Source: Pluralibacter gergoviae ATCC 33028 = NBRC 105706
GTDB taxonomy: Bacteria; Pseudomonadota; Gammaproteobacteria; Enterobacterales; Enterobacteriaceae
Assembly (NCBI RefSeq): GCF_001598855.1
Contig: NZ_BCZS01000001.1
Location: 62,001-126,000 of the forward strand
Reading direction: 5' to 3'
DNA: 64,000 nt
A program made the position numbers and the translations under genes. Below are positions 46,420 to 57,956 of this stretch, one piece after another. Below the pieces are notes generated by a model. That model was not told the DNA's origin, made no database searches, and saw nothing but the letters and a program-made list of their open reading frames with translations. Every line of letters begins with the position of its first letter. The first letter of the stretch is position 1.

Positions 46420-47753
46420 AAACTATCATTCGCACTGCCGAAACCCATCCGCTGACCTGGCGCATGCGCGATGACAAGCAGCCGGTCTGGCTCGACGAGT
46501 ATCAGGCCAAAAACGGCTACGCCGGCGCCCGCAAGGCGCTCACCGGCATGGCGCCGGACGAGATCGTCACCCAGGTTAAAGATGCCGGCCTGAAAGGGCG
46601 CGGCGGCGCGGGCTTTTCCACGGGTCTGAAGTGGAGCCTGATGCCGAAAGACGAATCCATGAACATCCGCTACCTGCTGTGTAACGCCGATGAAATGGAG
46701 CCGGGCACCTACAAAGACCGCCTGCTGATGGAGCAGATGCCGCACCAGCTGGTCGAGGGTATGCTGATTGCCGCCTTCGCCCTGAAGGCCTATCGCGGCT
46801 ACATCTTCCTGCGCGGCGAATACATTGAAGCGGCGCACAACCTGCGCCGCGCCATTGCCGAAGCCACCGAAGCAGGCCTGCTGGGTAAAAACATTCTCGG
46901 CTCAGGCTTTGACTTCGAGCTGTTCGTCCACACCGGGGCAGGGCGCTACATCTGCGGCGAAGAGACCGCGCTGATTAACTCCCTCGAAGGCCGCCGCGCT
47001 AACCCGCGCTCCAAGCCGCCGTTCCCGGCGACTTCCGGCGTGTGGGGTAAGCCGACCTGCGTCAACAACGTTGAAACGCTGTCCAACGTCCCGGCGATCA
47101 TCGCCAACGGCGTGGAGTGGTATCAGAACATCTCGAAGAGCAAAGATGCCGGCACCAAGCTGATGGGCTTCTCCGGCCGGGTGAAAAATCCGGGCGTCTG
47201 GGAGCTGCCGTTTGGCGTTACCGCCCGCGAAATTCTCGAAGATTACGCCGGCGGTATGCGCGATGGCCTGAAGTTCAAGGCCTGGCAGCCGGGCGGCGCG
47301 GGCACCGACTTCCTGACCGAATCGCACCTCGACCTGCCGATGGAGTTCGAAAGCATCGGTAAAGCGGGCAGCCGCCTCGGCACCGCGCTGGCGATGGCCG
47401 TTGACCACGAGATCAACATGGTGTCGCTGGTGCGCAACCTCGAAGAGTTCTTCGCCCGCGAATCCTGCGGCTGGTGTACGCCGTGCCGCGACGGCCTGCC
47501 GTGGAGCGTGAAGATCCTGCGCGCCATTGAGCGCGGCGAAGGCCAGCCGGGCGATATCGAGACGCTGGAGCAGCTGTGTCGCTTCCTCGGGCCGGGCAAA
47601 ACCTTCTGCGCCCACGCGCCGGGGGCGGTTGAGCCGCTGCAGAGCGCGATTAAATATTTCCGTGACGAATTCGAAGCCGGCGTTAAGCAGCAGTTCAGCA
47701 ATACCCATGCGATTAACGGTATTCAGCCGAACCTGCTGAAGGCGCGCTGGTGA
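46416..47753 (+). CDS. nuoF: NADH-quinone oxidoreductase subunit F
   Basis: A 445-residue NADH-binding flavoprotein (E. coli: 445). The FMN/NAD-binding [13 protein letters not shown] is near residues 61-73, [11 protein letters not shown] near 175-185 and the N3 4Fe-4S ligands lie in [10 protein letters not shown] near 350-359 plus a later cysteine. It oxidises NADH in the peripheral arm. Confidence 0.97.
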   Translation: MKTIIRTAETHPLTWRMRDDKQPVWLDEYQAKNGYAGARKALTGMAPDEIVTQVKDAGLKGRGGAGFSTGLKWSLMPKDESMNIRYLLCNADEMEPGTYKDRLLMEQMPHQLVEGMLIAAFALKAYRGYIFLRGEYIEAAHNLRRAIAEATEAGLLGKNILGSGFDFELFVHTGAGRYICGEETALINSLEGRRANPRSKPPFPATSGVWGKPTCVNNVETLSNVPAIIANGVEWYQNISKSKDAGTKLMGFSGRVKNPGVWELPFGVTAREILEDYAGGMRDGLKFKAWQPGGAGTDFLTESHLDLPMEFESIGKAGSRLGTALAMAVDHEINMVSLVRNLEEFFARESCGWCTPCRDGLPWSVKILRAIERGEGQPGDIETLEQLCRFLGPGKTFCAHAPGAVEPLQSAIKYFRDEFEAGVKQQFSNTHAINGIQPNLLKARW

Positions 47754-47853
47754 TATGCGCCTCCTCGACGGACCGTGAGCAGTGCCGCGAGGGGGAACAC
47801 GAGAAGAATTTTGATTAACGCTCGGTTTATCCGAGCCAACTGGAAGCACGCTA

Positions 47854-50580
47854 ATGGCTACGATTCATGTAGACGGCAAAGAATACGAGGTCAACGGGGC
47901 GGACAACCTGCTACAGGCATGTCTCTCTATGGGCCTTGATATTCCGTACTTTTGCTGGCACCCGGCGCTGGGAAGCGTCGGCGCCTGCCGCCAGTGTGCG
48001 GTGAAGCAATATCAAAACGCGGAAGACACGCGTGGCCGCCTGGTGATGTCCTGTATGACCCCGGCATCCGACGGCACCTTTATCTCTATTGATGACGAAG
48101 AAGCGAAGCAGTTCCGCGAAAGCGTGGTGGAGTGGCTGATGACCAACCACCCGCACGACTGTCCGGTCTGCGAAGAGGGCGGCAACTGCCACCTGCAGGA
48201 TATGACCGTGATGACCGGTCACAGTTTCCGCCGCTATCGCTTTACTAAGCGCACCCACCAGAACCAGGATCTGGGACCGTTCATTTCTCACGAAATGAAC
48301 CGCTGCATCGCCTGCTACCGCTGCGTGCGCTACTACAAAGACTACGCTGACGGCACCGATCTTGGCGTCTACGGCGCGCACGACAACGTCTACTTCGGCC
48401 GCCCGGAAGAGGGCACCCTGGAGAGCGAGTTCTCCGGCAACCTCGTTGAGATCTGCCCGACCGGCGTTTTCACCGACAAGACCCACTCCGAGCGCTACAA
48501 CCGTAAGTGGGACATGCAGTTTGCGCCGAGCATCTGCCAGCAGTGCTCTCTGGGCTGCAACACCAGCCCCGGCGAGCGCTACGGCGAACTGCGCCGCATC
48601 GAGAACCGCTATAACGGCACCGTCAACCACTACTTCCTCTGCGACCGCGGCCGCTTCGGCTACGGCTACGTCAACCGCAAGGACCGCCCGCGTCAGCCGG
48701 TGCAGCGCCGCGGCGACGACCTGATTACCCTCAACGCCGAGCAGGCGATGCAGGGTGCCGCCGACATTCTGCGCCAGTCGAAGAAGGTTATCGGTATCGG
48801 CTCCCCGCGCGCCAGCGTGGAGAGCAACTTCGCCCTGCGCGATCTGGTGGGCGCGGAGAACTTCTACACCGGCATCGCCCGCGGCGAGCAGGAACGCCTG
48901 CAGCTGGCGCTGAAGGTGCTGCGCGAAGGCGGTATCCACACGCCGGCGCTGCGCGATATTGAATCCTATGACGCGGTGCTGATCCTCGGCGAAGACATCA
49001 CCCAGACCGGCGCCCGCGTTGCGCTGGCGGTGCGTCAGGCGGTGAAGGGCAAGGCCCGCGAAATGGCGGCGGCGCAGAAAGTGGCCGACTGGCAGATTGC
49101 GGCCATCCTCAACATCGGCCAGCGCGCGAAGCACCCGCTGTTTGTCACCAACGTCGACGGCACCCGCCTCGACGACATCGCCGCGTGGACCTACTGTGCG
49201 CCGGTGGAAGATCAGGCCCGCCTGGGCTTCGCCATCGCCCACGCGCTGGATGAAAGCGCGCCGGCGGTTGACGGTCTGAGCAGCGACCTGAAAGGCAAAG
49301 TGGACGTCATCGTCCAGGCCCTGGCCGGGGCGAAAAAGCCGCTGATTATCTCCGGCACCAACGCCGGCAGCGCGGAAGTGATTCAGGCTGCCGCCAACGT
49401 GGCGAAAGCGCTGAAAGGGCGCGGCGCCGACGTCGGTATCACCATGATTGCCCGCGCCGTGAACAGCATGGGTCTCGGCATGATCGGCGGCGGTTCGCTT
49501 GACGACGCGCTGGACCAGCTGGAGAGCGGCTCCGCCGATGCGGTGGTGGTGCTGGAAAACGATCTCCACCGCCACGCCTCTGCCGCCCGCGTAGACGCGG
49601 CGCTGTCAAAAGCGCCGCTGGTGATGGTTATCGACCATCAGCGCACCGCCATCATGGACAAGGCGCACCTGGTGCTGCCGGCGGCGAGCTTCGCCGAAAG
49701 CGACGGCACCGTGATCAACAACGAAGGCCGCGCCCAGCGCTTCTTCCAGGTTTACGATCCGGCCTACTACGACAGCAGCACGCTTATGCTGGAGAGCTGG
49801 CGCTGGCTGCACTCCCTGCACTCGACGCTTGAGAGCCGCGAGGTGGACTGGACCCAGCTGGATCACGTCATCGACGCCGCGATTGGCAAACTGCCGCAGC
49901 TGGCGGGGATTAAGGACGCCGCGCCGGACGCCTCGTTCCGCATTCGCGGGCAGAAGCTGGCCCGCGAGCCGCACCGCTACAGCGGGCGCACGGCGATGCG
50001 CGCCAACATCAGCGTGCACGAGCCGCGCCAGCCGCAGGACAAAGACACCATGTTCGCCTTCTCAATGGAAGGCAACAACCAGCCTTCGGCACCGCGCTCG
50101 CAAATTCCGTTTGCCTGGGCGCCGGGCTGGAACTCCCCGCAGGCGTGGAACAAGTTCCAGGCGGAAGTGGGCGGCAAGCTGCGCCACGGCGATCCGGGCG
50201 TGCGCCTGATCGAAGCCGGCGAGGGCGGGCTCGATTACTTCACCACCGTTCCGGCCAGCTTTGAGGCGCAGGACGGCCAGTGGCGGATCGCGCCGTACTA
50301 CCACCTGTTCGGCTCGGACGAAATGTCGCAGCGCTCGCCGGTGTTCCAGAGCCGGATGCCGCAGCCTTACATCAAGCTCAACGCGGCCGATGCCGCGAAG
50401 CTTGGCGTTAACGCCGGGGCGAAAATCGCGTTCAGCTATGAAGGACAAACGATCAGTCTGCCGCTGATCATCTCCGACGCGCTGGCGGCGGGGCAGGTCG
50501 GTCTGCCGATGGGGATGCCGGGCATCGCTCCGGTGCTGGCGGGTGCGCGCATTGACAGTCTGCAGGAGGCGCAAGCATGA
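47854..50580 (+). CDS. nuoG: NADH-quinone oxidoreductase subunit G
   Basis: A 908-residue subunit, the same length as in E. coli. The N-terminal ferredoxin domain holds clusters N1b, N4 and N5 (Y-F-C-W-H-P near residues 32-37; [19 protein letters not shown]). The enterobacterial extra cluster N7 is present, with C228-x2-C231-x3-C235 and a fourth cysteine about 27 residues on. The rest is a molybdopterin-oxidoreductase-like fold without cofactor. A 100-bp gap separates it from nuoF; it overlaps nuoH by four bases. Confidence 0.97.
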   Translation: MATIHVDGKEYEVNGADNLLQACLSMGLDIPYFCWHPALGSVGACRQCAVKQYQNAEDTRGRLVMSCMTPASDGTFISIDDEEAKQFRESVVEWLMTNHPHDCPVCEEGGNCHLQDMTVMTGHSFRRYRFTKRTHQNQDLGPFISHEMNRCIACYRCVRYYKDYADGTDLGVYGAHDNVYFGRPEEGTLESEFSGNLVEICPTGVFTDKTHSERYNRKWDMQFAPSICQQCSLGCNTSPGERYGELRRIENRYNGTVNHYFLCDRGRFGYGYVNRKDRPRQPVQRRGDDLITLNAEQAMQGAADILRQSKKVIGIGSPRASVESNFALRDLVGAENFYTGIARGEQERLQLALKVLREGGIHTPALRDIESYDAVLILGEDITQTGARVALAVRQAVKGKAREMAAAQKVADWQIAAILNIGQRAKHPLFVTNVDGTRLDDIAAWTYCAPVEDQARLGFAIAHALDESAPAVDGLSSDLKGKVDVIVQALAGAKKPLIISGTNAGSAEVIQAAANVAKALKGRGADVGITMIARAVNSMGLGMIGGGSLDDALDQLESGSADAVVVLENDLHRHASAARVDAALSKAPLVMVIDHQRTAIMDKAHLVLPAASFAESDGTVINNEGRAQRFFQVYDPAYYDSSTLMLESWRWLHSLHSTLESREVDWTQLDHVIDAAIGKLPQLAGIKDAAPDASFRIRGQKLAREPHRYSGRTAMRANISVHEPRQPQDKDTMFAFSMEGNNQPSAPRSQIPFAWAPGWNSPQAWNKFQAEVGGKLRHGDPGVRLIEAGEGGLDYFTTVPASFEAQDGQWRIAPYYHLFGSDEMSQRSPVFQSRMPQPYIKLNAADAAKLGVNAGAKIAFSYEGQTISLPLIISDALAAGQVGLPMGMPGIAPVLAGARIDSLQEAQA

Positions 50581-51554
50581 GTTGGTTAACTCCGGAGCTG
50601 ATCGACATTCTGATTAGCATACTCAAAGCGGTGGTGATTCTGCTGGTGGTGGTCACCTGCGGCGCGTTCATGAGCTTCGGCGAACGCCGCCTGCTGGGCC
50701 TGTTCCAGAACCGCTATGGACCGAACCGCGTCGGCTGGGGCGGCTCGCTCCAGCTGGTGGCGGACATGATCAAGATGTTCTTTAAAGAGGACTGGGTGCC
50801 GCGCTTCTCCGATCGCGTGATCTTCACCCTGGCCCCGATGATCGCCTTCACCTCGCTGCTGCTGGCCTTTGCCATTGTGCCGGTCAGCCCGAGCTGGGTG
50901 GTGGCCGATCTGAACATCGGCATCCTGTTCTTCCTGATGCTGGCCGGTCTTGCGGTCTACGCCGTGCTGTTCGCCGGCTGGTCGAGCAATAACAAATACT
51001 CTCTGCTCGGCGCGATGCGCGCCTCGGCGCAGACCCTGAGCTACGAAGTGTTCCTCGGTCTTTCGCTGATGGGCGTGGTGGCGCAGGCCGGTTCATTCAA
51101 TATGACCGATATCGTCAATAACCAGGCGCATCTGTGGAACGTTATCCCGCAGTTCTTCGGCTTTGTCACTTTCGCGATCGCGGGCGTGGCGGTATGTCAC
51201 CGCCATCCGTTTGACCAGCCGGAAGCGGAGCAGGAGCTGGCGGACGGTTACCACATCGAATACTCCGGTATGAAGTTCGGCCTGTTCTTCGTCGGTGAGT
51301 ACATCGGTATCGTTACCGTCTCGGCGCTGATCGTCACGCTGTTCTTCGGCGGCTGGCAGGGTCCGTTCTTACCGCCGTTCATCTGGTTCGCCATCAAAAC
51401 GGCGTTCTTCATGATGATGTTCATTTTGATCCGCGCATCACTGCCGCGTCCGCGCTATGACCAGGTGATGTCCTTCGGCTGGAAAGTGTGCCTGCCGCTG
51501 ACGCTGATCAATCTGCTGGTAACGGCGGCTGTCATTCTCTGGCAGCAGCCATAA
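50577..51554 (+). CDS. nuoH: NADH-quinone oxidoreductase subunit H
   Basis: A 325-residue membrane subunit (E. coli: 325) with eight or nine hydrophobic segments. It forms the quinone chamber entry together with NuoB and NuoD. The conserved [18 protein letters not shown] loop is near residues 36-53, and the acidic D-Q-P-E-A-E-Q-E-L loop is near 212-220. It starts within the nuoG stop codon. Confidence 0.97.
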   Translation: MSWLTPELIDILISILKAVVILLVVVTCGAFMSFGERRLLGLFQNRYGPNRVGWGGSLQLVADMIKMFFKEDWVPRFSDRVIFTLAPMIAFTSLLLAFAIVPVSPSWVVADLNIGILFFLMLAGLAVYAVLFAGWSSNNKYSLLGAMRASAQTLSYEVFLGLSLMGVVAQAGSFNMTDIVNNQAHLWNVIPQFFGFVTFAIAGVAVCHRHPFDQPEAEQELADGYHIEYSGMKFGLFFVGEYIGIVTVSALIVTLFFGGWQGPFLPPFIWFAIKTAFFMMMFILIRASLPRPRYDQVMSFGWKVCLPLTLINLLVTAAVILWQQP

Positions 51555-51569
51555 GGGACGAGAGAGACC

Positions 51570-52112
51570 ATGACCTTAAAAGAATTATTGGTAGGCTTCG
51601 GCACTCAGGTACGCAGTATCTGGATGATCGGCCTGCACGCGTTCGCCAAGCGCGAAACGCGTATGTATCCGGAAGAACCGGTTTACCTGCCGCCGCGCTA
51701 CCGCGGCCGCATCGTGCTGACGCGCGATCCGGACGGCGAAGAGCGCTGCGTTGCCTGCAACCTGTGCGCCGTTGCCTGCCCGGTTGGCTGCATCTCGCTG
51801 CAGAAAGCCGAAACCAAAGACGGCCGCTGGTATCCGGAGTTTTTCCGCATCAACTTCTCGCGCTGCATCTTCTGCGGGCTGTGCGAGGAGGCGTGCCCGA
51901 CCACGGCGATCCAGCTCACCCCGGACTTCGAGCTGGGCGAGTACAAGCGTCAGGATCTGGTGTACGAAAAACAGGATCTGCTGATCTCCGGTCCGGGCAA
52001 ATACCCGGAATATAACTTCTACCGGATGGCGGGTATGGCAATCGACGGTAAAGAGAAGGGCGAAGCGGAGAACGAAGCCAAGCCTATCGACGTCAAGAGC
52101 CTGTTACCGTAA
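51570..52112 (+). CDS. nuoI: NADH-quinone oxidoreductase subunit I
   Basis: A 180-residue ferredoxin-like subunit (E. coli: 180) with two 4Fe-4S clusters, N6a and N6b. Both motifs are visible: [12 protein letters not shown] (about residues 60-71) and [12 protein letters not shown] (about 99-110). It passes electrons along the chain toward NuoB. Confidence 0.97.
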   Translation: MTLKELLVGFGTQVRSIWMIGLHAFAKRETRMYPEEPVYLPPRYRGRIVLTRDPDGEERCVACNLCAVACPVGCISLQKAETKDGRWYPEFFRINFSRCIFCGLCEEACPTTAIQLTPDFELGEYKRQDLVYEKQDLLISGPGKYPEYNFYRMAGMAIDGKEKGEAENEAKPIDVKSLLP

Positions 52113-52123
52113 GGAGAGGGGCA

Positions 52124-52678
52124 ATGGAATTCGCATTTTATATTTGTGGCCTCATCGCCATCCTCGCCACGCTGCGGGTGATCACGCACACCAACCCGGT
52201 GCACGCGCTGCTGTATCTGATCATTTCGCTGCTGGCTATCTCCGGCGTCTTCTTCTCGCTCGGAGCCTACTTCGCCGGTGCGCTGGAGATCATCGTCTAC
52301 GCGGGCGCCATCATGGTGCTGTTCGTGTTTGTGGTGATGATGCTCAACCTCGGCGGTTCGGAAATCGAGCAGGAGCGCCAGTGGCTGAAGCCGCAGGTGT
52401 GGATTGGACCCGGCGTCCTGTCGCTTATCCTGCTGGCGGTTATCGTCTACGGCATCCTCGGCGTTAATGACCAGGGCATCGACGGCAACGCCATCGGCGC
52501 TAAAGAAGTCGGCATCGCGCTGTTCGGCCCGTACGTTCTGGCCGTTGAGCTGGCGTCCATGCTGCTGCTGGCCGGTCTGGTGGTCGCATTCCACCTCGGC
52601 CGTGAAGATCGTCAGGGCGACCTGCTGAGCAACCGCCCCGACGACAGCGCGAAAAGAAAAACGGAGGAACGCGCATGA
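52124..52678 (+). CDS. nuoJ: NADH-quinone oxidoreductase subunit J
   Basis: A 184-residue membrane subunit (E. coli: 184) with five hydrophobic segments; the third contains the pi-bulge region [17 protein letters not shown] near residues 50-66. It connects the quinone site with the antiporter-like subunits. A four-base overlap couples it to nuoK. Confidence 0.97.
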   Translation: MEFAFYICGLIAILATLRVITHTNPVHALLYLIISLLAISGVFFSLGAYFAGALEIIVYAGAIMVLFVFVVMMLNLGGSEIEQERQWLKPQVWIGPGVLSLILLAVIVYGILGVNDQGIDGNAIGAKEVGIALFGPYVLAVELASMLLLAGLVVAFHLGREDRQGDLLSNRPDDSAKRKTEERA

Positions 52679-52977
52679 TCCCCTTAACACACGGACTGAT
52701 CCTCGCCGCGATACTCTTTGTTCTCGGGCTGACCTGTCTGGTTATCCGCCGCAATCTGCTGTTTATGCTGATCGGTCTGGAAATCATGATTAACGCCGCC
52801 GCGCTGGCCTTTATTGTCGCCGGCAGCTACTGGGGCCAGGCCGACGGCCAGGTGATGTATATCCTCGCTATCAGCCTCGCGGCTGCGGAGGCGAGTATTG
52901 GCCTGGCGCTGCTGCTGCAGCTCCACCGCCGTCGCCAGAACCTGAACATCGATTCAGTAAGTGAGTTGCGTGGATGA
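52675..52977 (+). CDS. nuoK: NADH-quinone oxidoreductase subunit K
   Basis: A 100-residue, three-helix membrane subunit (E. coli: 100), related to MrpC. Glu36 in L-I-G-L-E-I-M-I-N and Glu72 in A-A-A-E-A-S-I-G, both implicated in proton translocation, are present. It overlaps nuoJ and nuoL by four bases each. Confidence 0.97.
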   Translation: MIPLTHGLILAAILFVLGLTCLVIRRNLLFMLIGLEIMINAAALAFIVAGSYWGQADGQVMYILAISLAAAEASIGLALLLQLHRRRQNLNIDSVSELRG

Positions 52978-54815
52978 ACATGCTTGCCTTAACCATTATT
53001 TTGCCATTGATTGGCTATGTGCTGCTGGCCTTCTCCCGGGGCCGCTGGTCGGAGAATCTCTCCGCCACCATCGGTATGGGCTCCGTGGGCCTGGCCGCGC
53101 TGGTGACCGCTTACGTTGGCGTTGACTTCTTCGCCAACGGTAAGCAGGCGGTCAGCGTACCGCTGTGGACCTGGATGTCGGTCGGTGATTTCAACATCGG
53201 CTTCAACCTGGTGCTGGACGGCCTGTCGTTCACCATGCTCTCGGTGGTCACCGGCGTCGGCTTCCTGATCCACATGTTCGCCTCCTGGTACATGCGCGGG
53301 GAAGAGGGCTACTCCCGCTTCTTTGCCTACACCAACCTGTTTATCGCCAGCATGGTGGTTCTGGTGCTGGCGGATAACCTGCTGCTGATGTACCTGGGCT
53401 GGGAAGGCGTGGGCCTCTGCTCCTATCTGCTGATTGGCTTCTACTACACCGATCCGAAGAACGGCGCCGCGGCGATGAAGGCGTTCGTGGTGACCCGCGT
53501 CGGCGACGTGTTCCTCGCCTTCGCGCTGTTTATCCTCTATCAGGAGCTGGGTACGCTCAACTTCCGCGAGATGGTCGAGCTGGCGCCGCAGCACTTTGAA
53601 GCCGGCAACAACATGCTCACCTGGGCGACGCTGATGCTGCTGGGCGGTGCGGTCGGTAAGTCCGCGCAGCTGCCGCTGCAGACGTGGCTTGCGGACGCGA
53701 TGGCCGGTCCGACGCCGGTCTCCGCGCTGATCCACGCCGCAACCATGGTGACCGCAGGCGTGTACCTGATCGCCCGCACCCACGGCCTGTTCCTGATGAC
53801 CCCGGAAGTGCTGCACCTGGTCGGCATCGTTGGCGCGGTCACGCTGCTGATGGCGGGCTTCTGCGCCCTGGCGCAGACCGACATCAAGCGCGTGCTGGCC
53901 TACTCGACCATGAGCCAGATCGGCTATATGTTCCTGGCGCTCGGCGTTCAGGCCTGGGACGCGGCGATTTTCCACCTGATGACCCACGCCTTCTTCAAGG
54001 CGCTGCTGTTCCTCTCGTCCGGCTCGGTCATTCTGGCCTGCCACCACGAGCAGAACATCTTCAAAATGGGCGGCCTGCGTAAGTCGATTCCGCTGGTGTA
54101 CGTCTGCTTCCTCGTCGGCGGCGCCGCGCTCTCCGCGCTGCCGCTGGTGACCGCAGGCTTCTTCAGTAAGGATGAGATCCTGGCGGGCGCCTGGGCCAAC
54201 GGCCACATCAACCTGATGGTTGCCGGCCTGGTGGGCGCGTTCATGACGTCGCTGTATACCTTCCGCATGATCTTCATTGCCTTCCACGGCAAAGAGCAGA
54301 TCCACGCGCACGCAGGGAAGGGCATCACCCATCACCTGCCATTGATCGTGCTGATGGTGCTGTCGACCTTCATCGGCGCGATGATTGTCCTGCCGCTGGA
54401 CGGCGTGCTGCCGGCAATGCCTGAGCTTGATCACGGTCGCGTCCTGACCCTGGAGATCACCTCCGGCGTCGTGGCGATTGTCGGTATCCTGCTGGCCGCC
54501 TGGCTGTGGCTCGGCAAGCGCACGCTGGTGACCGCTGTCGCGACCAGCGGCCCGGGCCGTCTGCTGAATACGCTGTTTTTCAACGCGTTCGGCTTCGACT
54601 GGCTGTATGACAAGATCTTCATCAAGCCGTATCTGGGCATTGCCTGGCTGCTGAAGAGCGATCCGCTCAACGGCCTGATGAACATCCCGGCGCTGCTGTC
54701 GCGCGTGGCGGGTAAAGGTCTGCTGGTCAGCGAGAACGGTTATCTGCGCTGGTATGTGGCATCCATGAGCATCGGCGCGGTGGTTGTTCTCGCGCTGCTG
54801 ATGGTTTTGCGTTGA
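52974..54815 (+). CDS. nuoL: NADH-quinone oxidoreductase subunit L
   Basis: A 613-residue antiporter-like subunit (E. coli: 613) with about 16 membrane segments and the long lateral C-terminal helix. Proton-channel residues are visible in W-E-G-V-G-L-C-S-Y (Glu near 144), G-K-S-A-Q-L-P-L (Lys near 229) and H-A-A-T-M-V (His near 254). It lies at the distal end of the membrane arm. Confidence 0.97.
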   Translation: MNMLALTIILPLIGYVLLAFSRGRWSENLSATIGMGSVGLAALVTAYVGVDFFANGKQAVSVPLWTWMSVGDFNIGFNLVLDGLSFTMLSVVTGVGFLIHMFASWYMRGEEGYSRFFAYTNLFIASMVVLVLADNLLLMYLGWEGVGLCSYLLIGFYYTDPKNGAAAMKAFVVTRVGDVFLAFALFILYQELGTLNFREMVELAPQHFEAGNNMLTWATLMLLGGAVGKSAQLPLQTWLADAMAGPTPVSALIHAATMVTAGVYLIARTHGLFLMTPEVLHLVGIVGAVTLLMAGFCALAQTDIKRVLAYSTMSQIGYMFLALGVQAWDAAIFHLMTHAFFKALLFLSSGSVILACHHEQNIFKMGGLRKSIPLVYVCFLVGGAALSALPLVTAGFFSKDEILAGAWANGHINLMVAGLVGAFMTSLYTFRMIFIAFHGKEQIHAHAGKGITHHLPLIVLMVLSTFIGAMIVLPLDGVLPAMPELDHGRVLTLEITSGVVAIVGILLAAWLWLGKRTLVTAVATSGPGRLLNTLFFNAFGFDWLYDKIFIKPYLGIAWLLKSDPLNGLMNIPALLSRVAGKGLLVSENGYLRWYVASMSIGAVVVLALLMVLR

Positions 54816-54842
54816 GTTGACAGAAAAGGAATATAAATCGCC

Positions 54843-56372
54843 ATGTTATTACCCTGGCTAATACTCATCCCGTTTATCGGCGGCTTCCTCTGCTGGCAGA
54901 CTGAACGCTTCGGCGTGAAGGTGCCGCGCTGGATTGCGCTGATCACCATGGGACTGACCCTGGCGCTCTCCCTGCAGCTGTGGCTGCAGGGGGGCTACTC
55001 TCTGACGCAGGCTACCGGCGTTCCGCAGTGGCAGTCTGAATACCAGCACGACTGGATCCCGCGCTTCGGGATCTCTATCCACCTCGCCATCGACGGCCTG
55101 TCGCTGCTGATGGTGGTGCTGACCGGCCTGCTCGGCGTGCTGGCGGTGCTCTGCTCCTGGCGCGAAATCGAAAAATACCAGGGCTTCTTCCACCTCAACC
55201 TGATGTGGATCCTGGGCGGCGTTATCGGCGTCTTCCTCGCCATCGACATGTTCCTGTTCTTCTTCTTCTGGGAGATGATGCTGGTGCCGATGTACTTCCT
55301 GATCGCGCTGTGGGGCCACAAGGCCTCCGACGGTAAAACGCGCATCACGGCGGCCACCAAGTTCTTCATCTATACCCAGGCGAGCGGGCTGGTGATGCTG
55401 ATTGCCATCCTGGCGCTGGCGTTTGTTCACTACAGCGCCACCGGCGTATGGAGCTTCGACTACGAGCAACTGCTGAAAACGCCGATGTCCCACAATGTGG
55501 AATATCTGCTGATGCTCGGCTTCTTCATCGCCTTCGCGGTGAAAATGCCGGTGGTGCCGCTGCACGGCTGGCTGCCAGATGCCCACTCCCAGGCGCCGAC
55601 CGCCGGTTCCGTTGACCTGGCCGGTATTCTGCTGAAAACCGCCGCCTACGGTCTGCTGCGCTTCTCGCTGCCGCTGTTCCCCAACGCCTCGGCGGAGTTT
55701 GCGCCGATTGCCATGTGGCTTGGCGTGATCGGTATCTTCTACGGCGCGTGGATGGCCTTCACCCAGTACGACATCAAGCGCCTGATCGCCTACACCTCGG
55801 TGTCGCACATGGGCTTCGTGCTGATCGCCATCTACACCGGCAGCCAGCTGGCCTATCAGGGCGCTGTCATCCAGATGATTGCCCACGGTCTCTCTGCGGC
55901 CGGCCTGTTTATCCTCTGCGGCCAGCTCTACGAGCGCCTGCACACTCGCGATATGCGCCAGATGGGCGGCCTGTGGGGCAAGATCAAATGGCTGCCGGCG
56001 CTGTCGATGTTCTTCGCCGTGGCGACGCTTGGCATGCCGGGTACCGGTAACTTCGTCGGTGAATTCATGATCCTGTTCGGCAGCTTTAAAGTGGTGCCGA
56101 CCATTACCGTGATCTCCACCTTCGGCCTGGTTTTTGCCTCGGTTTACTCGCTGGCGATGCTGCACCGCGCCTACTTCGGTAAGGCGAAAAGCGACGTTGC
56201 CGCGAAGGAACTGCCGGGGCTGTCGCTGCGCGAGCTGTTTATCATTCTGCTGCTGGTGGTGCTGCTGGTTCTGCTCGGGTTCTACCCGCAGCCGATTCTG
56301 GACACCTCCCACGCGTCGATGAGCAATATTCAGCAGTGGTTTATTAATTCCGTTTCTACTACAAGGCCGTAA
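54843..56372 (+). CDS. nuoM: NADH-quinone oxidoreductase subunit M
   Basis: A 509-residue antiporter-like subunit (E. coli: 509), about 14 membrane segments. Key residues: Glu144 in F-W-E-M-M-L-V-P-M and the lysine in V-K-M-P-V-V-P-L-H-G-W-L-P-D-A-H near 234. It is second of the three proton-pumping modules. It follows nuoL by 27 bp with AAAAGGAA. Confidence 0.97.
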   Translation: MLLPWLILIPFIGGFLCWQTERFGVKVPRWIALITMGLTLALSLQLWLQGGYSLTQATGVPQWQSEYQHDWIPRFGISIHLAIDGLSLLMVVLTGLLGVLAVLCSWREIEKYQGFFHLNLMWILGGVIGVFLAIDMFLFFFFWEMMLVPMYFLIALWGHKASDGKTRITAATKFFIYTQASGLVMLIAILALAFVHYSATGVWSFDYEQLLKTPMSHNVEYLLMLGFFIAFAVKMPVVPLHGWLPDAHSQAPTAGSVDLAGILLKTAAYGLLRFSLPLFPNASAEFAPIAMWLGVIGIFYGAWMAFTQYDIKRLIAYTSVSHMGFVLIAIYTGSQLAYQGAVIQMIAHGLSAAGLFILCGQLYERLHTRDMRQMGGLWGKIKWLPALSMFFAVATLGMPGTGNFVGEFMILFGSFKVVPTITVISTFGLVFASVYSLAMLHRAYFGKAKSDVAAKELPGLSLRELFIILLLVVLLVLLGFYPQPILDTSHASMSNIQQWFINSVSTTRP

Positions 56373-56378
56373 ATCGCC

Positions 56379-57836
56379 ATGACAATAACTCCACAACAAC
56401 TGATCGCACTGCTACCGCTGCTGATCGTCGGCTTGACGGTGGTGGTTGTGATGCTCTCCATTGCGTGGCGACGCAATCACTTTCTCAATGCCACGCTGTC
56501 GGTTATCGGGCTTAACGCCGCATTGGTATCGCTCTGGTTTGTTGGCCAGGCGGGCGCGATGGACATCACGCCGCTGGTGCGGGTCGACGGCTACGCCATG
56601 CTCTACAGCGGCCTGGTGCTGCTGGCGAGCCTCGCCACCTGTACCTTTGCCTACCCGTGGCTTGAGGGCTATCACGACAATAAAGATGAGTTCTACCTGC
56701 TGGTGCTGATTGCCGCCCTCGGCGGCATCCTGCTGGCGGATGCCAACCATATGGCTTCGCTGTTCCTCGGCATCGAACTTATCTCCCTGCCGCTGTTTGG
56801 CCTGGTTGGCTACGCCTTCCGTCAGAAGCGCTCTCTGGAAGCGAGCATCAAGTACACCATCCTGTCCGCCGCGGCCTCCTCGTTCCTGCTGTTCGGCATC
56901 GCGCTGCTGTATGCCAACACCGGCAGCCTGTCGTTCGGGGCGCTGGGTAAAGCGCTGTCGGACAACATGCTGCACGAACCGCTGCTGCTGGCGGGTCTGG
57001 GCCTGATGATCGTCGGCCTCGGCTTTAAGCTGTCGCTGGTGCCGTTCCACCTGTGGACGCCGGACGTATACCAGGGCGCGCCAGCCCCGGTATCGACCTT
57101 CCTGGCGACCGCCAGCAAGATCGCCATCTTCGGCGTGGTGATGCGCCTGTTCCTCTATGCGCCGATGGGCGACAGCGAGGCGGTGCGCACGGTGCTGGGC
57201 GTGATTGCCTTCGCCTCCATCATCTTTGGTAACCTGATGGCCCTGAGCCAGACCAACATCAAGCGTCTGCTCGGCTACTCCTCGGTATCGCACCTCGGCT
57301 ACCTGCTGGTGGCGCTGATTGCCCTGCACAGCGGCGAGATGTCGATGGAAACGGTGGGCGTGTACCTGGCTGGCTATCTGTTCAGCAGCCTCGGCGCCTT
57401 CGGCGTGGTGAGCCTGATGTCCAGCCCGTACCGCGGCCCGGACGCCGACTCGCTGTTCTCCTACCGCGGCCTGTTCTGGCACCGGCCGATCCTCGCGGCG
57501 GTGATGACGGTGATGATGCTCTCCCTGGCGGGTATTCCGATGACGCTCGGCTTTATCGGCAAGTTCTACGTGCTGGCGGTGGGCGTCCACGCCAACCTGT
57601 GGTGGCTGACCGGCGCCGTGGTAGTGGGTTCGGCCATTGGTCTCTACTACTACCTGCGCGTCGCGGTAAGCCTTTACCTGAGCGCGCCGCAGCAGCTCAA
57701 CCGCGATGCGCCGTCCGACTGGCAGTACAGCGCGGGCGGTATCGTGGTGCTGATTTCCGCCCTGCTGGTGCTGGTGCTCGGTATCTGGCCGCAGCCGCTT
57801 ATCGATATCGTGCAGCGGGCGCTGCCGGTGATGTAA
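56379..57836 (+). CDS. nuoN: NADH-quinone oxidoreductase subunit N
   Basis: A 485-residue antiporter-like subunit, the same length and start (M-T-I-T-P-Q) as E. coli NuoN. The conserved [10 protein letters not shown] segment (Glu near 133) and [16 protein letters not shown] (Lys near 217) are intact. It is the last nuo gene. Its terminator, just downstream, has been split by an IS4-like insertion. Confidence 0.97.
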   Translation: MTITPQQLIALLPLLIVGLTVVVVMLSIAWRRNHFLNATLSVIGLNAALVSLWFVGQAGAMDITPLVRVDGYAMLYSGLVLLASLATCTFAYPWLEGYHDNKDEFYLLVLIAALGGILLADANHMASLFLGIELISLPLFGLVGYAFRQKRSLEASIKYTILSAAASSFLLFGIALLYANTGSLSFGALGKALSDNMLHEPLLLAGLGLMIVGLGFKLSLVPFHLWTPDVYQGAPAPVSTFLATASKIAIFGVVMRLFLYAPMGDSEAVRTVLGVIAFASIIFGNLMALSQTNIKRLLGYSSVSHLGYLLVALIALHSGEMSMETVGVYLAGYLFSSLGAFGVVSLMSSPYRGPDADSLFSYRGLFWHRPILAAVMTVMMLSLAGIPMTLGFIGKFYVLAVGVHANLWWLTGAVVVGSAIGLYYYLRVAVSLYLSAPQQLNRDAPSDWQYSAGGIVVLISALLVLVLGIWPQPLIDIVQRALPVM

Positions 57837-57852
57837 GGTAAGTTGCTGAAAG

Positions 57853-57873
57853 AAAAAACCGCCGATTCGTTCG
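57853..57873 (+). terminator. Left half of the nuoN terminator, interrupted by an IS
   Basis: AAAAAACCGCC followed by GATTCGTTCG ends at the IS boundary. The matching GGCGGTTTTTTT arm is found at 59297-59308, past the element. Rejoined without the IS and one copy of the target duplication, it reads as an 11-bp stem with a T-run, a strong intrinsic terminator. Confidence 0.85.
57862..57873. repeat. 12-bp target-site duplication, left copy
   Basis: CCGATTCGTTCG immediately precedes the element and is repeated exactly at 59286-59297 after it. IS4-type elements typically duplicate 11-13 bp. Confidence 0.92.
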
Positions 57874-57919
57874 TAATGCCGATCAGTTAAGGATCGGTTG
57901 AACGATCCAATGATTGTGC

Positions 57920-57954
57920 AAAAATCCGTAATCTCGCAAGGATTACGGATTTTT
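57920..57954 (+). terminator. Hairpin terminator at the IS left end
   Basis: A 14-bp perfect stem (AAAAATCCGTAATC/GATTACGGATTTTT) with a seven-base loop and a T-run ends two bases before the transposase ATG. In IS4/IS10-type elements such structures stop read-through transcription and mask the transposase start. Here it may also end the nuo transcript. Confidence 0.85.
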
Positions 57955-57956
57955 TT